Shown in pieces: positions 10,501 through 20,222 of a stretch of 20,874 bases of DNA (its first letter is position 1; each line of letters opens with the position of its first letter). A program made the position numbers and the translations under genes. This stretch comes from Agrocybe praecox (Eukaryota; Basidiomycota; Agaricomycetes; Agaricales; Agrocybaceae), in NCBI GenBank assembly GCA_964017145.1, contig CAXHKQ010000175.1, positions 1 through 20,874 of the forward strand, read 5' to 3'. The notes under the pieces are model-generated. The model did no database searches, had not been told where the DNA came from, and saw only the letters and a list, made by a program, of their open reading frames with translations.

Positions 10501-11245
10501 ACTGACGGCGTCTCAACAATAACAATTTCTTCGCTCGGCTATGGGCTCTAATCTTCCCTGTTGTAATCAACAGACTTGGATTCGCACTTCCAGGCCTACA
10601 GCTCGAAATATTCAAAGGAGTCGGAAAAGAGGTCGATGGAGGTTTTTCTCTGCGAACGGAGAGCGGCATCCGGGACATTTTCATGAAGATGAGAGAAATA
10701 TGTAGCTAATGATGGACACCAATTGTTTTATATGATATCTCTGATACATTTCCTTCAATCGCGCTTTGAATTTCATTGAAGAATCCCACTTCTAAGGTTG
10801 TTGAACTGGTATGTAAAAGCACTTGGCATCAGTCCCATTTGCTGAAATACTTTGAACACACTGCAGTTCTGATCAATCAGTAGAACGATGAACTATTCAT
10901 AATCGAGTTTGGCTGTTCGAAAAGTTATGAGGTTTTGTTTGAGTTTGATTTGTACACGAACCAATTCAGTCTACCAATACATCGCAGCACCAACCGTATC
11001 AAAATACTACAGCACTAAAACCTGCCATACATGCTTATTGAACACACTACTCACCACGATCGCTCCTGCGCATCGGAAAGCACCTCGTACGCCTGCTGAA
11101 TCACCTGGAACTTGCGCTTCGCCTCCTCGGCGTTCTGCATGTTCTTGTCCGGATGCCAACGCAGCGCCAGCTTGCGGTAGGCCGCCTTGATGGCCGCATC
11201 GTCGGCGTCCTGCGACACCTCGAGCACCTCGTAGTGGCACTTCAT
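7506..11245 (-). CDS. DNAJC21: DNAJC21 homologue (J-domain, two C2H2 zinc fingers), two exons
   Basis: Relative of human DNAJC21 and yeast Jjj1, Hsp70 co-chaperones that help recycle factors from maturing 60S ribosomal subunits. Exon 1 is 11245..11055, exon 2 is 9210..7506, giving 631 residues. The intron is phase 2: TG/GTGAGT to CAG/G rebuilds Trp64, followed by YDRHREQI, the family's usual link. J domain about 1-68, with HPD at 31-33. [13 protein letters not shown] near 100 and the [15 protein letters not shown] region are family landmarks. A charged helix region follows, then a highly acidic tract (about 281-345), a zinc finger (C350, C353, H366, H372), a Lys/Ser/Ala-rich linker, a second finger (C573, C576, H589, H595) and an alanine run near the C terminus. 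All frames are intact. The open frame continues from 9210 up to 9401, but that part is intron and includes transposon sequence. Transcribed toward the glucosaminidase gene, same strand. Confidence 0.94.
9532..10141 (+). mobile_element. Broken mariner (DD34D type), nested, 3' end missing
   Basis: A mariner-like terminus TTAGGTGTACAACC lies at about 9532. At 9678 an ATG opens a typical mariner transposase N-terminus: [17 protein letters not shown], then KAEAHRLL; a one-base shift is followed by SDTYGEASL, then DDKER. The middle of the transposase is deleted. The C-terminal catalytic part is recognisable in pieces: [33 protein letters not shown] (second catalytic D) and YSPDLAPSE, where the last E sits at the place of the third catalytic D. 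Several in-frame stops are present. The matching right terminus was not found. The direction is opposite to DNAJC21. The element is clearly dead. Confidence 0.85.
10415..10684 (-). pseudogene. Possible C-terminal fragment of a non-LTR retrotransposon reverse transcriptase
   Basis: An open stretch of 89 codons contains [20 protein letters not shown] followed by SVWK and, in another frame, RKFLILL. The pattern (basic patch, FR-x-GP-x-LFN-x-LP, then a spaced FK-like end) recalls the tail of jockey/CR1-type reverse transcriptases. There is no catalytic domain. The base composition is more GC-rich than the surrounding intron, which supports a foreign fragment. I hold this loosely; it could be chance coding. 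Confidence 0.25.
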
Positions 11246-11578
11246 CGTCCGGCTAGGTGGCTGAAGGTGGCTTTATTTCGCAATTGGTTTTAGTTTTAAT
11301 TGATTTCTGGCCAAAAACGCGGACGACTGCAGAAACGCCAGGCGCCAGCGCCAGTCGATGAAAAATTGCAGTATTTTCGGCACACAAACAAACACGCATG
11401 CGCGCGCGCATATGTGAAATAAAAAAAAACACATGCGCCGAATTTGTTATGACACTCGTTGACAGCTTGACAGATCCGCCAATATGACAGTTTTCCGTTT
11501 GGTGGCTGCACACTTGCTACAATAGGGTGACCAAGGTTCAAAAACCGACGTAACGTCTTTCCTTTACAAATTAAGTAC
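11246..11578 (-). promoter_or_regulatory. Presumed 5'UTR and promoter of DNAJC21
   Basis: The gap between the DNAJC21 start (11245) and the poly(A) signal of the upstream LHFPL gene is about 330 bp and both genes run on minus, so the promoter should lie here. I see no TATA box in a convincing place. A 25-nt stretch (11392-11416) alternates purine and pyrimidine without a break. Confidence 0.4.
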
Positions 11579-11584
11579 TTTATT
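11579..11584 (-). other. Candidate polyadenylation signal for the LHFPL gene
   Basis: AATAAA on the minus strand about 220 nt after the stop codon at 11803, and about 335 nt before the start codon of the next gene on the same strand (DNAJC21). Confidence 0.5.
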
Positions 11585-11802
11585 TGCAATCGGTGTGGTT
11601 TTCTCGCATTTTCTTTGGAATTTTCGTGATTATTGTGACATCCGTTTTCCGACTGGCCGCTGTCGTCGTGTGTGTGTTTGTGTCGGATCCAGTCCAGTCT
11701 TTCGAGTATGTTTGTGTGTGCATGTGTGTTCATATGAGTGAGAATTCCGAGCTGAGCTACGAGAATTTCGAGTCTATTATAGAGATACTGATGGAGTGAT
11801 AG

Positions 11803-13932
11803 TTATGCGACAAAGACCAGCCGCTCGCCGCCCTCGATGCGCCGCTTCACGTGCGACCGCATGTTCGCCGACTCCGCCTTCACACTGATGCCGGCGCACA
11901 CGAAGCACAGCCCCACCGCCAGCACCTCCATCCACATTGGCCAGCCAATGGTGCACTCCGCAGCATAGAACGCATCCGCATCGGGTCCGCACAGTCGCAG
12001 CACTCGCTGCGCTCCCCAGCCCAGCATGTAGCAGAAGATCGCGAGCATGCCGCAGATGCCGGCCACCGCCTGGGTGGCGCCGGTGCAGTTGTGGATGCTC
12101 TTGCCCAGCACCGATTGGCGGCAGCACGTGAGCAGCGTGCAGCAGACGGTCAGCGACATGATCAGGGCGGCGGCGCCCTGGAAGAGGAGGGCGGCCTTCC
12201 AGGGGGTGGGAAAGACTGCCGGTTCGGTGGCAAAGCCGTCCAGATCGAAGGGGCCGCAGTGGAAGCGTTGCGGAGCGGACATCATGGTGCACCTGGAGGG
12301 GTGGGAGAAAGAGAGCGGGGGTGGTGAGCACTTCAGCATACATAATACATGGATGAATCGGCGAAGCAGGCGAACATAAAACAAATGGCTAATTTATTTA
12401 TTTCATTTTTCTAACATTTCATATCGGGTACATTTTGTACATGGGCAAAAATAATACCTCAGTGAGACATTAATCTGCTGTGCTATAAAATTGAGATTCA
12501 TATCTACAACCCAAACCATGTAATAAAATATCCATTTTTCTCGATTTGTACGTCTAGCTATAATAATATAAAAAATCCAATGATGCAGTTTTGTTGAATA
12601 AACATTATTCCATCGTATTAGAAAAACAAGTTATGAACAAGTCTCACCTGTGGCTAAGCACGCTCTAAAAAAGACTTCTCAGTTCGTATATTCAACCATT
12701 ATTGCACTAATAAAACAAACAAGACATTTTTTTTATATATTTTTAAAATTATTAATTAATTGTGCACAATTTGTTCTTCATTTGAGTGTACGCATGTTGT
12801 TGTAAGACACTCCAGTGAAGAATAATATAATCTTAAACAATCACAAGTTTCAGATTTTTTGTATGGAGAGTGAAATCGAATATTGCTCTTCATACAATAT
12901 TCTTTGGTTTTGTTCGTTTAAATGAACATAAAATATACTTATTTGATATATCCAACGCTTCGTTTAAATTTTTTAGGAAAAAACGACTGGAGGCAAAACG
13001 TATTTTTTTTAATTAGTCGAAAAAACATGCTCTCGTGTGAGAAAATAGTGTTCAGCATAAATAGAGCCAGATAAATGAAATCTCGATTGTATTGAAATTG
13101 TTTAAAAATTAAAGAGGAGGGAACTTGTTGGACATTTTGGCAATATTTGCCCCTACTTTTTTGTGTGAAGTAATGCAGTTATCAGCAGTTATTCATTTAT
13201 ACTTTTTAGATTATACATACATACATGAAATAAAACTGGCTTATAATAACCAGAAAGAACTGTGTGGCTGTGTAGGAATTATTGTTTAGTAACAGTTCTC
13301 GTAATATTGAAAATAAAGGGGAAATGTGTAGGCTTCAAATTCTCAAAACACATTATTTCTGATACCGATATTTTCATGAACATTTATTATGTTTTTAGAA
13401 GCGTATAGATTTATTCATATGCTCCGGACATTCATATGCTCGCGTTATCATCATATTTATTCACGATATTTTCGAATATGAACAATAATTATAATGAAAC
13501 AGGCAAATTTATAACAATCAATCATCATCAATGATTGCAGTAAGATGATGAGCTGCCTTCACACTGGTGAAATTTGTCAATGTTTAAATGTTGCAAACGC
13601 AAATTCAATTAATTCATTGATAAATTTGCCAATGTGAAGGCAGATCTTCGCGCTAGCAAACTTAACATGTTTGTCCGTTGATCATTTTTCAAACTGATCA
13701 TATCTTTGTTGAACAGTTCGGCATATTCAAATAACACTAACCTATGAACCTACCTCGAATTGATACCCATCGACGGATGCCTCGTGATCGTCATGTTGTA
13801 CTCGCGCTGCTGATAGTTCTCCGGTCCGATTATCCACTTGGGCGACACCAGTGCCGAGATCAGCATCATGGTGGTGAACAGAGTGAGCAGAAACCAGCTG
13901 AGGCTGCCGGCCGTTATGATCACGTAGCACAT
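11803..13932 (-). CDS. LHFPL-family tetraspan membrane protein, two exons
   Basis: Exons 13932..13754 and 12292..11803 give 222 residues, close to the usual 200-230 of LHFPL proteins. The start MCYVIIT matches the MCxVIxT opening of the family; an upstream in-frame ATG near 13944 (MIDRSF...) is rejected on that ground. The intron (12293-13753) is phase 2, AG/GTAGGT to CAG/G, rebuilding Arg60. TM1 is about residues 7-29 and ends before SPKWIIGP; the extracellular loop has SMGI and CT; TM2 begins near WKAALLFQG; GKSIHN and TQAVAGICG precede TM3; the family signature GWGAQRVLRLCG and AAECTIGW forms the second loop; TM4 is CFVCAGIS. The C-terminus ends with ERLVFVA. Family members act in the plasma membrane, some as partners of mechanotransduction channels or GABA-A receptors. 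I cannot assign the exact paralogue. Frames are intact. Confidence 0.9.
12576..12877 (+). repeat. Interspersed repeat copy A (in LHFPL intron)
   Basis: This aligns, in order and inverted, with 20335-20570. Shared words are TCCAATGAT, GTTTTGTTGAATA, AAGTCT then ACCTGTGGCTA, TTGTGCACA, TTCATTTGAGT, and an exact 25-mer at 12853-12877 (20335-20359 in the other copy, reverse strand). Spacing differs by small indels. The copies are therefore old members of one repeat family. No coding capacity is seen. Confidence 0.75.
13553..13643. repeat. 91-bp imperfect hairpin in LHFPL intron
   Basis: Left arm 13553-13582 begins CTGCCTTCACACTGG and right arm 13615-13643 reads its near-complement (reverse complement begins CTGCCTTCACATTGG). 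The stem is about 29 bp with three mismatches and one bulge, and the loop is 32 nt. It could be a very small MITE or a miRNA-precursor-like fold. No target duplication is clear at the edges. Confidence 0.75.
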
Positions 13933-15125
13933 GATGATGATGAACGATCGGTCGAGCGTAGGGCCGCAGAGCCGAGTTGAATGATGATCGAATGCGCGCT
14001 GCACAGAGAGCGATTGTATTGGGAATCCCGAAACGTGAATAATTGGATTTTGCGGCACCTCGGGTGCGGGCTCACAAGCGAGGGGAGCGATATGATTAAA
14101 TTGGAGCACACAGCACACATACACATTCAAGACAAACGTCTCGCTTGCAGTCGTGAGAAAGTCCGACGCAATCTCGGAGTGAGTGAGAGTGCACTCGGAA
14201 TGAGATGAATCTCTCACCCAGTTTTCGAGATGCAAAACATACAAACACACACACACACACACACGATCACGATTGCATGTGGGTAAAAACATATGTTGCG
14301 ATCACGACCCAACGACGCCGCAGCAATGAAGACGACGACGACGACTGAGAGACGCTTCCATGTTTGGCGTATAGTGAGTGCACTGTTCACATATGATTCG
14401 TATGTAAGAGCGGCGCGTGTGTGTGATTGGTATCGCACGATCGTGTCGGCTTTGGGGCGCGCGTGTAACGCGCGTGTGTCTGTTGGGTTCGGAAAGTAAA
14501 CAAACACACTTTGTGTGCAATATATGCGCACGCAGCACATACAGTCAATCTCACATGGATGTTACCACGAACATTTCAAAGTTTCAGACTTGATATCTGG
14601 AGATCGGATTTTATAAATGTTGGGAACCAATACGAATATCACTCATCATGAACACACACACAGACAGGTTCATCCAGACACATTTACACACACTGATCTA
14701 TTTACACATAATGTACGCTCCCAGCTTACTGACTAGAATACACTCAGTTGTCGTTCCGTTACCTTACTTGCACAACGTGTTCTTCCACAATTTATTGGGG
14801 CTATTATAAATCATCAATCGTATCTTCAACGATACAACAATAAATGAACTGAATATTTTCGTGGATAGTAAAGCAATCATATTCTGGTCTATATGCGAAA
14901 TCTGAACAACGGAAGTGGCCCACGAAAGGAACGGCAGACCTTCCTCTGAAAGTTATCATAAAATAGTGCCACCCATGGTTGTTACCAAGCGGCAAATGTA
15001 AGTTTCATGTTTCATGTTCGATGCCATTTTGTGACCTCGGATGTTTTTTTTTCTTCATGAAAAGCCATATAGCAATGTGAAAAAACCATTTAAATCCTAC
15101 TAATTTATCGTGTTCATGACCATAC
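13933..15125. other. Upstream region of the LHFPL gene, no further gene seen
   Basis: This contains the presumed LHFPL 5'UTR and promoter. GA-, CA- and CG-containing tracts mark 14100-14540, with an AC microsatellite at 14245-14264. The open frame at 14804-14995 (minus) has no recognisable motif, and the rest is AT-rich without structure I can name. Confidence 0.4.
14245..14264. repeat. (AC)n microsatellite
   Basis: About ten uninterrupted AC units upstream of the LHFPL gene. Confidence 0.9.
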
Positions 15126-15127
15126 TA

Positions 15128-16336
15128 CACCCTGCGTCACTGGTGTTACATAGTTTTCATAGGCTGTATTTTCCAAACCATCATAGATAGCATGGTAAAA
15201 ATTTGACAGAGCCTCAATAAATTTGCACTGCAATGGAAATCGCAGTCGGATATTCTACGGACCCTGAAGACTGAGAACGTGAACCACATATTGGTCTATC
15301 GCCAAATATATTATCACATCAAGACTGGCAGAGTTGGATGTTGCCTAATTAAATGGCAAAAGGCTGTTGCAAAGGGGCCGGAATGGTCCGAAAAGTGAAG
15401 AGTAAAATCCAAAGAAATGCACTGCAGATTGCACTAAAAATGGCAGAAGGGCTCTGAATTTTGGAGGCCAGAGTTCGGCGAATACTCTAAATAAAGCTTG
15501 AATTGAAGCCGAACAAAATCCATAAAGTTCATGTCCTCACGGCAAAGCAGAAGACGCAGAGACTACAAAAAGTGAAAGAGTTGCCTCGTTCGACCGTCAT
15601 TGGTGCGTTTCTAAGATTAATCATCTTGTACGAACAACTTTGGAAGGTCGTTTCAGTGATAGGAAAACAAAATGATCGAATTTCGTTAGAATGAAGATCC
15701 TACGATAATATGAGCTTGAGAAATGCCACCAAATCTACGAAGCCTGTCTCTGTGAGGGTATGGACCTCCGTGTCGGCGAAAATCACTCACAATTGGTGTT
15801 TTTGGAGCCTGGGGCAAAGGTTAATGGCACAAAGTACCGATATCAAGCTTCACATGTTGTCAAGGCATTGACACAAATTAAGTTAAAGTCCGTACCGTTT
15901 ACGTTAATGTGAGACTCTACACCGTCACATACAACTAATTTCAATAAAGATTGGCTGAATCAAGTCGTTTCAAATCTCATTCCGCTCTCACAATGGCCTT
16001 CGATTTCTCCGGATGTAGAAGCGATGGATTTTTTTATTTTGGATATGTTGGAGATAACATTCAACGCCTGAAGACACGAAAGAGTGGACCCTTTAAAGCA
16101 GCCCTTCAGCGTGAATAGTCTAAGTTTCCGCAAGATTAAAAACGGTCAACGAGCAACTCGATTTCTATCATACTAGGTAGCATAACTAAGGCCAAGGGCA
16201 GGCAAATCGAAAAGTTTGTATGTATCCTTCAACCATAGACATTCTTTGTTATTTTGTATAAATTTGTAATAACAATGCCTGAAACTGTTGATAATACGGC
16301 CATTCTACCATGTAACACCTGTAGTGACGCAGGGTG
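15128..16336 (+). mobile_element. Decayed full-length DD37D (maT-like) Tc1/mariner element
   Basis: Inverted termini both begin CACCCTGCGTCACT and continue GGTGTTACAT, with three extra bases on the right copy. TA flanks each end (15126-15127, 16337-16338). The element is 1209 bp and full length. Transposase traces run in order on plus: VYRQIYYHIKTGRVG (helix-turn-helix region), EFGEYSK, KIHKVHVLTAKQKTQRLQK, SVRVWTSV, VFLEPGAKVNGTKYR, then DSTPSHTTNF and SQWPSISPDVEAMDFFI. The second and third catalytic Asp codons (15913 and 16027) are exactly 37 residues apart, the DD37D spacing. Several stops and shifts make it inactive. Confidence 0.88.
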
Positions 16337-16338
16337 TA

Positions 16339-18154
16339 TATGCTCTTGCCTTTAGCGTTCAATTTATCCCAAACAATTCAACAAAACATATGTACATGAA
16401 TTTGTTCCAACATGCCAAGGAGCTTATTTACTACACAATTAATCATATTCAAGTTTCCTAGACAAGGTCCTTGTAACTGAATATTTAGATATGATGAAAA
16501 ATCCTCCAAACATGTCATTTTTAAATATGATTCTATACCCGAAATAATATTTTAGTTTGAATTGTTCTGTTGGATGTTAGTCTGTAGTTGAAAGTTCAAT
16601 ATTGGGCCTTCAATTTATACCAACATTCCAGCGTCCTTGGTCAATAACTCTTAAAGATAGACATGGGTCCGTATTTCGCGTGCTTTTTCGCATGATCGTT
16701 GTTTGATATCTGCCGATATTATTTGTTATATTTCCTTTCATATTTCCTTTCAATTGTCAGACGACCATGCAACGTTTATGTTGAAAAGGTACGAGTAACA
16801 TCCATGTGGGAGCGGCTGTATATGAATGTATACAAGAGTATGTGTAACAAACTACTCCAAGCGAGTGTGGAGTGTTTACCGACAACATAAGCGCGTAATC
16901 TATATTCGGTGATGGATGGGATTCCGTCTCCTCTAAATGTGTGAATTGTGAGCAGATCGTTTGATATCAGTGCCACACAATTTACACATTATACCAAATG
17001 ATTGGTACTTGAATTGGGACCGATATGGATCATATCATTATTCGTTAGTCGTGAGAGTATAGCGAACGTGTGTATATGAGTTCGTATGCGATCGATCGAG
17101 GTAGTCACGATTTTATTTCGCTCGTCGACGTCTCCGCGCGTATAACACATACACACACACGATGATCGATGTGAGATAATTTCTTCCGAGAACTGGATGA
17201 GCGACCGACCAGCACATGTTCGGTATAATGCGATGCATGTGTGTGCGCATGATCCGATCGGCGATCAACACACAGACACTCACATACACACACATGCAAC
17301 ATAAACAGCATAAAAAACGGTGCCGGAGGGCGCAACTGCGGCACCAACGACGAAATCATCGACGATAAATTGTGCACGGATGCGTGTGTGGTGCCGATGC
17401 ACACATGCACACACACACACACACTCTTCGTGCGCACAAGTTCCCTTTGTTTAACGAGACATGCACTACACAATTCGTTTATTGACAAATGCGCCTCAAT
17501 TGTTCAGAGCGCATTTAATTGATGACTGGCCCCGAACCTTACATGGTATGCATATGTACACACATTTGTACGTACACGAGCCTACGAGCCCACAATTTCA
17601 ATACCAATTAAAATGCGTGACAGTGTTCCTAATTCGCTTGATTACTTCGTAGATATCATATATAGCCACAGGCCACCGGCGATAGAGTGTATTACTCGAA
17701 TACATTCAGCTGAACACTCGACGTGGACACAAATATTATATTATTCGTTTCGACTTTGCTGTTCGCCTTCGTCCGCTGCCGAACGGCGCGAAAATCGTCT
17801 GCGTTTCGCGCGAATCGTATTTCTGTATGCATGCCCACACATCGCGACTCGCGACGAAGGCGCGCGCGAACACAAACACATTATTATTATACGCGCGCCC
17901 CGGTTCGAACAGGAACAGCGTCGTCGCGTCGCGCATTTCGTGTTGGGCTGGGTGTGCTCGTGTGTTTGCGCTGTGGTGTGCATGTAATATTACCAGGGAA
18001 TTATAATCGCATGGGGCGACACTCTGCACACTCTGCATATATGTATGCGTGTGTGTATGTCGGTATATGCTCAGCATATGTTCCGCCGCACATTTATGCG
18101 CATGCACGACGATGGTCTAGTATGTATATCGCATATTGGATATGCAGTATGTAC
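16339..18154. other. Gene-free stretch with CA-rich and GC-rich parts
   Basis: 16339-17000 is AT-rich with nothing recognised except a doubled ATTTCCTTTC word at about 16731-16752. 17100-17460 is CA-rich, with an AC run at 17407-17424. 17740-17960 is rich in CG dinucleotides (CGCGCG, TCGCG). Long frames here come from low-complexity sequence and show no domain. A promoter or untranslated exon of a gene outside the window could lie here, but nothing proves it. Confidence 0.35.
17407..17424. repeat. (CA)n microsatellite
   Basis: About nine CA units within a wider CA-rich tract that starts near 17147. Confidence 0.85.
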
Positions 18155-18700
18155 TACATGGTTCATTAGGTCCCGGGAAAAATTATGAAAACGCCAATTT
18201 TTTGATGAAAACTTTATATTACCCTCTACATAGTCTTCTTCAAGGCACATAGCCTGAATCCAGCGATCCTGAAATATGGCGATCACCTTCGGAACGAATT
18301 TTTCGCAAACCCTTGCAAAATGCTCTTTTCACGATGAATACTGCCTCTTTCATTGGAGACACTATTTTGAATTTGGATATAAATAATATTCACTGAAGGC
18401 CAAATACTGCGCGCAACGGCTTCGATGCCCAGAAGGCAGGTACGGAGTTTTGGAAAACAACAAACAACTTTTCCCATCAGAATACAGTGCTACACCAAGA
18501 AACGAAATTCCCTCTCCTCCATTAGTTCGTATTTGATGAACCGCGTGTTACAATAAACGGCATAACGTTCAAACTACTCAATGAAATGTCATGAACATTT
18601 TCAGTTTCTTATTTAAAAGTTGGCACTTTCGGAAAATTGTATCGATTCGAGAGTGGTGGCACCAAAACACTGACTTGCCCGGGACTTAATGAACCATGTA
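18155..18700 (-). mobile_element. Internally deleted mariner derivative
   Basis: Ends are inverted copies reading TACATGGTTCATTARGTCCC then GGG. The minus strand keeps only the transposase tail: in one frame KNSFRR, then in another VIAIFQDRWIQAMCLEEDYVEG, which matches the usual mariner C-terminus (RW-x-x-C-x-x-x-x-GDY-x-EG). The 546-bp length against about 1.3 kb for a full element implies a large internal deletion. The outer edge is uncertain: the TA used as target could be at 18155-18156/18699-18700 or further in. Confidence 0.8.
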
Positions 18701-19005
18701 TAGTATGCACAGAGCTCGCAGGTTCAACATACTAGACCGACTATAGTTTACGACGCTTCGACTGGATCGGAACTTAGAGCCGTTCGCACATTACGACTAT
18801 ACTAAACCGGCGAGTGAGTGTGTGTATGTGTGTGGTGTATAGTGGTTGCGACAGGCGACCATGCGACGATGGTGTCGACTTTTAGCCGAGCGCAAATGGT
18901 TTGGCGCATCATCCGTGTGTGTGCGTGTAGTAAACCGCGCGCTACAGCGACGACACACCCTTATCACATTCGTGTTGCGTGATGCGTTTCGTGTGCGCTG
19001 TCGTA

Positions 19006-19024
19006 TGTGTGTGTGTGTGTGTGT
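19006..19024. repeat. (GT)n microsatellite
   Basis: About nine GT units. Confidence 0.85.
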
Positions 19025-19535
19025 TTGGGTTAATGTTCGCGTTCGGTCATACATGTGCATGCGTCTGCGACGACGACGACCACGATTACAAAGCATATTA
19101 TATGTTTATGCTCGCACAGCGAATATACACAGCAGCACAAATGTTCAAACACTCAAACACTCTAAATTATTTTCGCAGCCTAAACCTCTGAGCGGAAGTC
19201 GATTTTTACTTGATCGCTTGGCAATCCGTTGGATGCACGTCGTTGGTTCTCGCCGACGATCCAGATCCAGATCCAGATGTGTGTCCCGCGACGCGACCAC
19301 CGCGATCAACTGATGCTCACGTGCGCTGGCGCAGTCTGTTCTGTGTTCTGTGTGTAGAATCGCGCCGGCTACACGCGATGCCAATTATAAACGGGTTTTC
19401 GGTCAAATGATTCGATCGGACGGAATGTCGACGGGCGCGCGCACGAGGACTGGAAGTGTGCGTGTGTGTGCGGCGTCTAGCGTGTGGAGATCACTCGGTG
19501 GCCAGGTCTGGCGACTCGGTCGTTCGGTGTCGCGA

Positions 19536-19556
19536 TGTGTGTGTGTGTGTGTGTGT
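19536..19556. repeat. (GT)n microsatellite
   Basis: About ten GT units. Confidence 0.85.
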
Positions 19557-20222
19557 ATTTTGTGTTCAGACCGCGGTGGCGGCGCTCGCACAGACCGCAC
19601 AAACGATCCGAATAGTTGGACGGACGCCGACTGACTGCACAATGTGTGCATGTTGCACGCGCTGTGCGCGAGCGTGCGCCCCTTCGCCGCCGCGTATACG
19701 CTCTATTCGGTGTGCGGAGCGCGCACGCTCCGTGCGTCTTGGTTGGGTGCGCAACGGCGCCGACGATCGTCGAAGACGTCGGCGATTTTTGTGTGCGTTG
19801 TTTTGGAAGCGCGAAGCTCGCTGCCTGCCTGCGCAAAGTTTTTGCTGAGCTTTGTGCGCATGTTGGATTCGCTGCTCTATCCCAGAAATAAATCGCCCCG
19901 ATGAAGAGTGCGTGCAGCCTTGTTGCACGTCGCGCAGTCGCAATCGCGTTTAGCATGCATCGTGTTCTTCGGAATGGAGTATATTAATGTGATTGTGATT
20001 ATTATGCGTGCGGTTTGGCGAATATAATGTATGTACGAAAAGGCACGCATATGACATCATGGTTTGTTTTGGGACCTATATATACTACACCAGACACAAT
20101 GCATGCGAGTTGGTCGCATTCGCATCTCATGCTCGCTTGTACGATCCGAAATATAAAGTTTAAACCATGTTCTGAAATCTACTTGTTTCACGATTTATGC
20201 GTTGCAATGATAGCAATGATAG

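Larger units (their letters stand above)
9281..10809. mobile_element. 1.5 kb element with 28-bp terminal inverted repeats in DNAJC21 intron
   Basis: Left end 9281-9308 and right end 10782-10809 are inverted copies that match at 27 of 28 bases; both begin CCARTTCAACAACCTTAGAA. TA stands on each side (9279-9280 and 10810-10811), the usual target duplication of Tc1/mariner-type elements. It fills most of the 1844-bp intron, its left end 70 bp from the acceptor. Inside are a separate decayed mariner (9532-10141) and a weak reverse-transcriptase-like piece, so it looks like a nest of insertions. No transposase of its own was recognised. An alternative is that the two repeats are halves of a host element separated by later insertion. 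Confidence 0.7.
18701..20222. other. GC- and GT-rich stretch without a recognised gene
   Basis: The DNA from about 18780 to 19960 is richer in GC and CG dinucleotides than the flanks and has two GT microsatellites and a CAGATC triplet repeat (19258-19279). Open frames of up to about 159 codons occur on both strands, but they translate to Cys/Val- or Arg-rich low-complexity sequence. It may be a promoter or long 5' leader of a neighbouring gene. From 19980 the sequence is AT-rich again. Confidence 0.35.

Noticed and set aside
14804..14995. Minus-strand open frame of 63 codons (PLGNNHGWHYFM...)
   Set aside because: It is not low-complexity, but I recognise no family and see no splice partners, so there is no support for a gene.
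17105..17488. Minus-strand open frame of 127 codons
   Set aside because: It is driven by CA-rich repeats; no conserved motif or splice context was found.
17888..17912. GGTTCGAAC word resembling a tRNA B box
   Set aside because: No matching T-stem, A box or acceptor stem could be drawn around it.
18846..19313. Plus-strand open frame of 155 codons
   Set aside because: It runs through a GT microsatellite and encodes Cys/Val and Arg/Ser low-complexity sequence with no domain.
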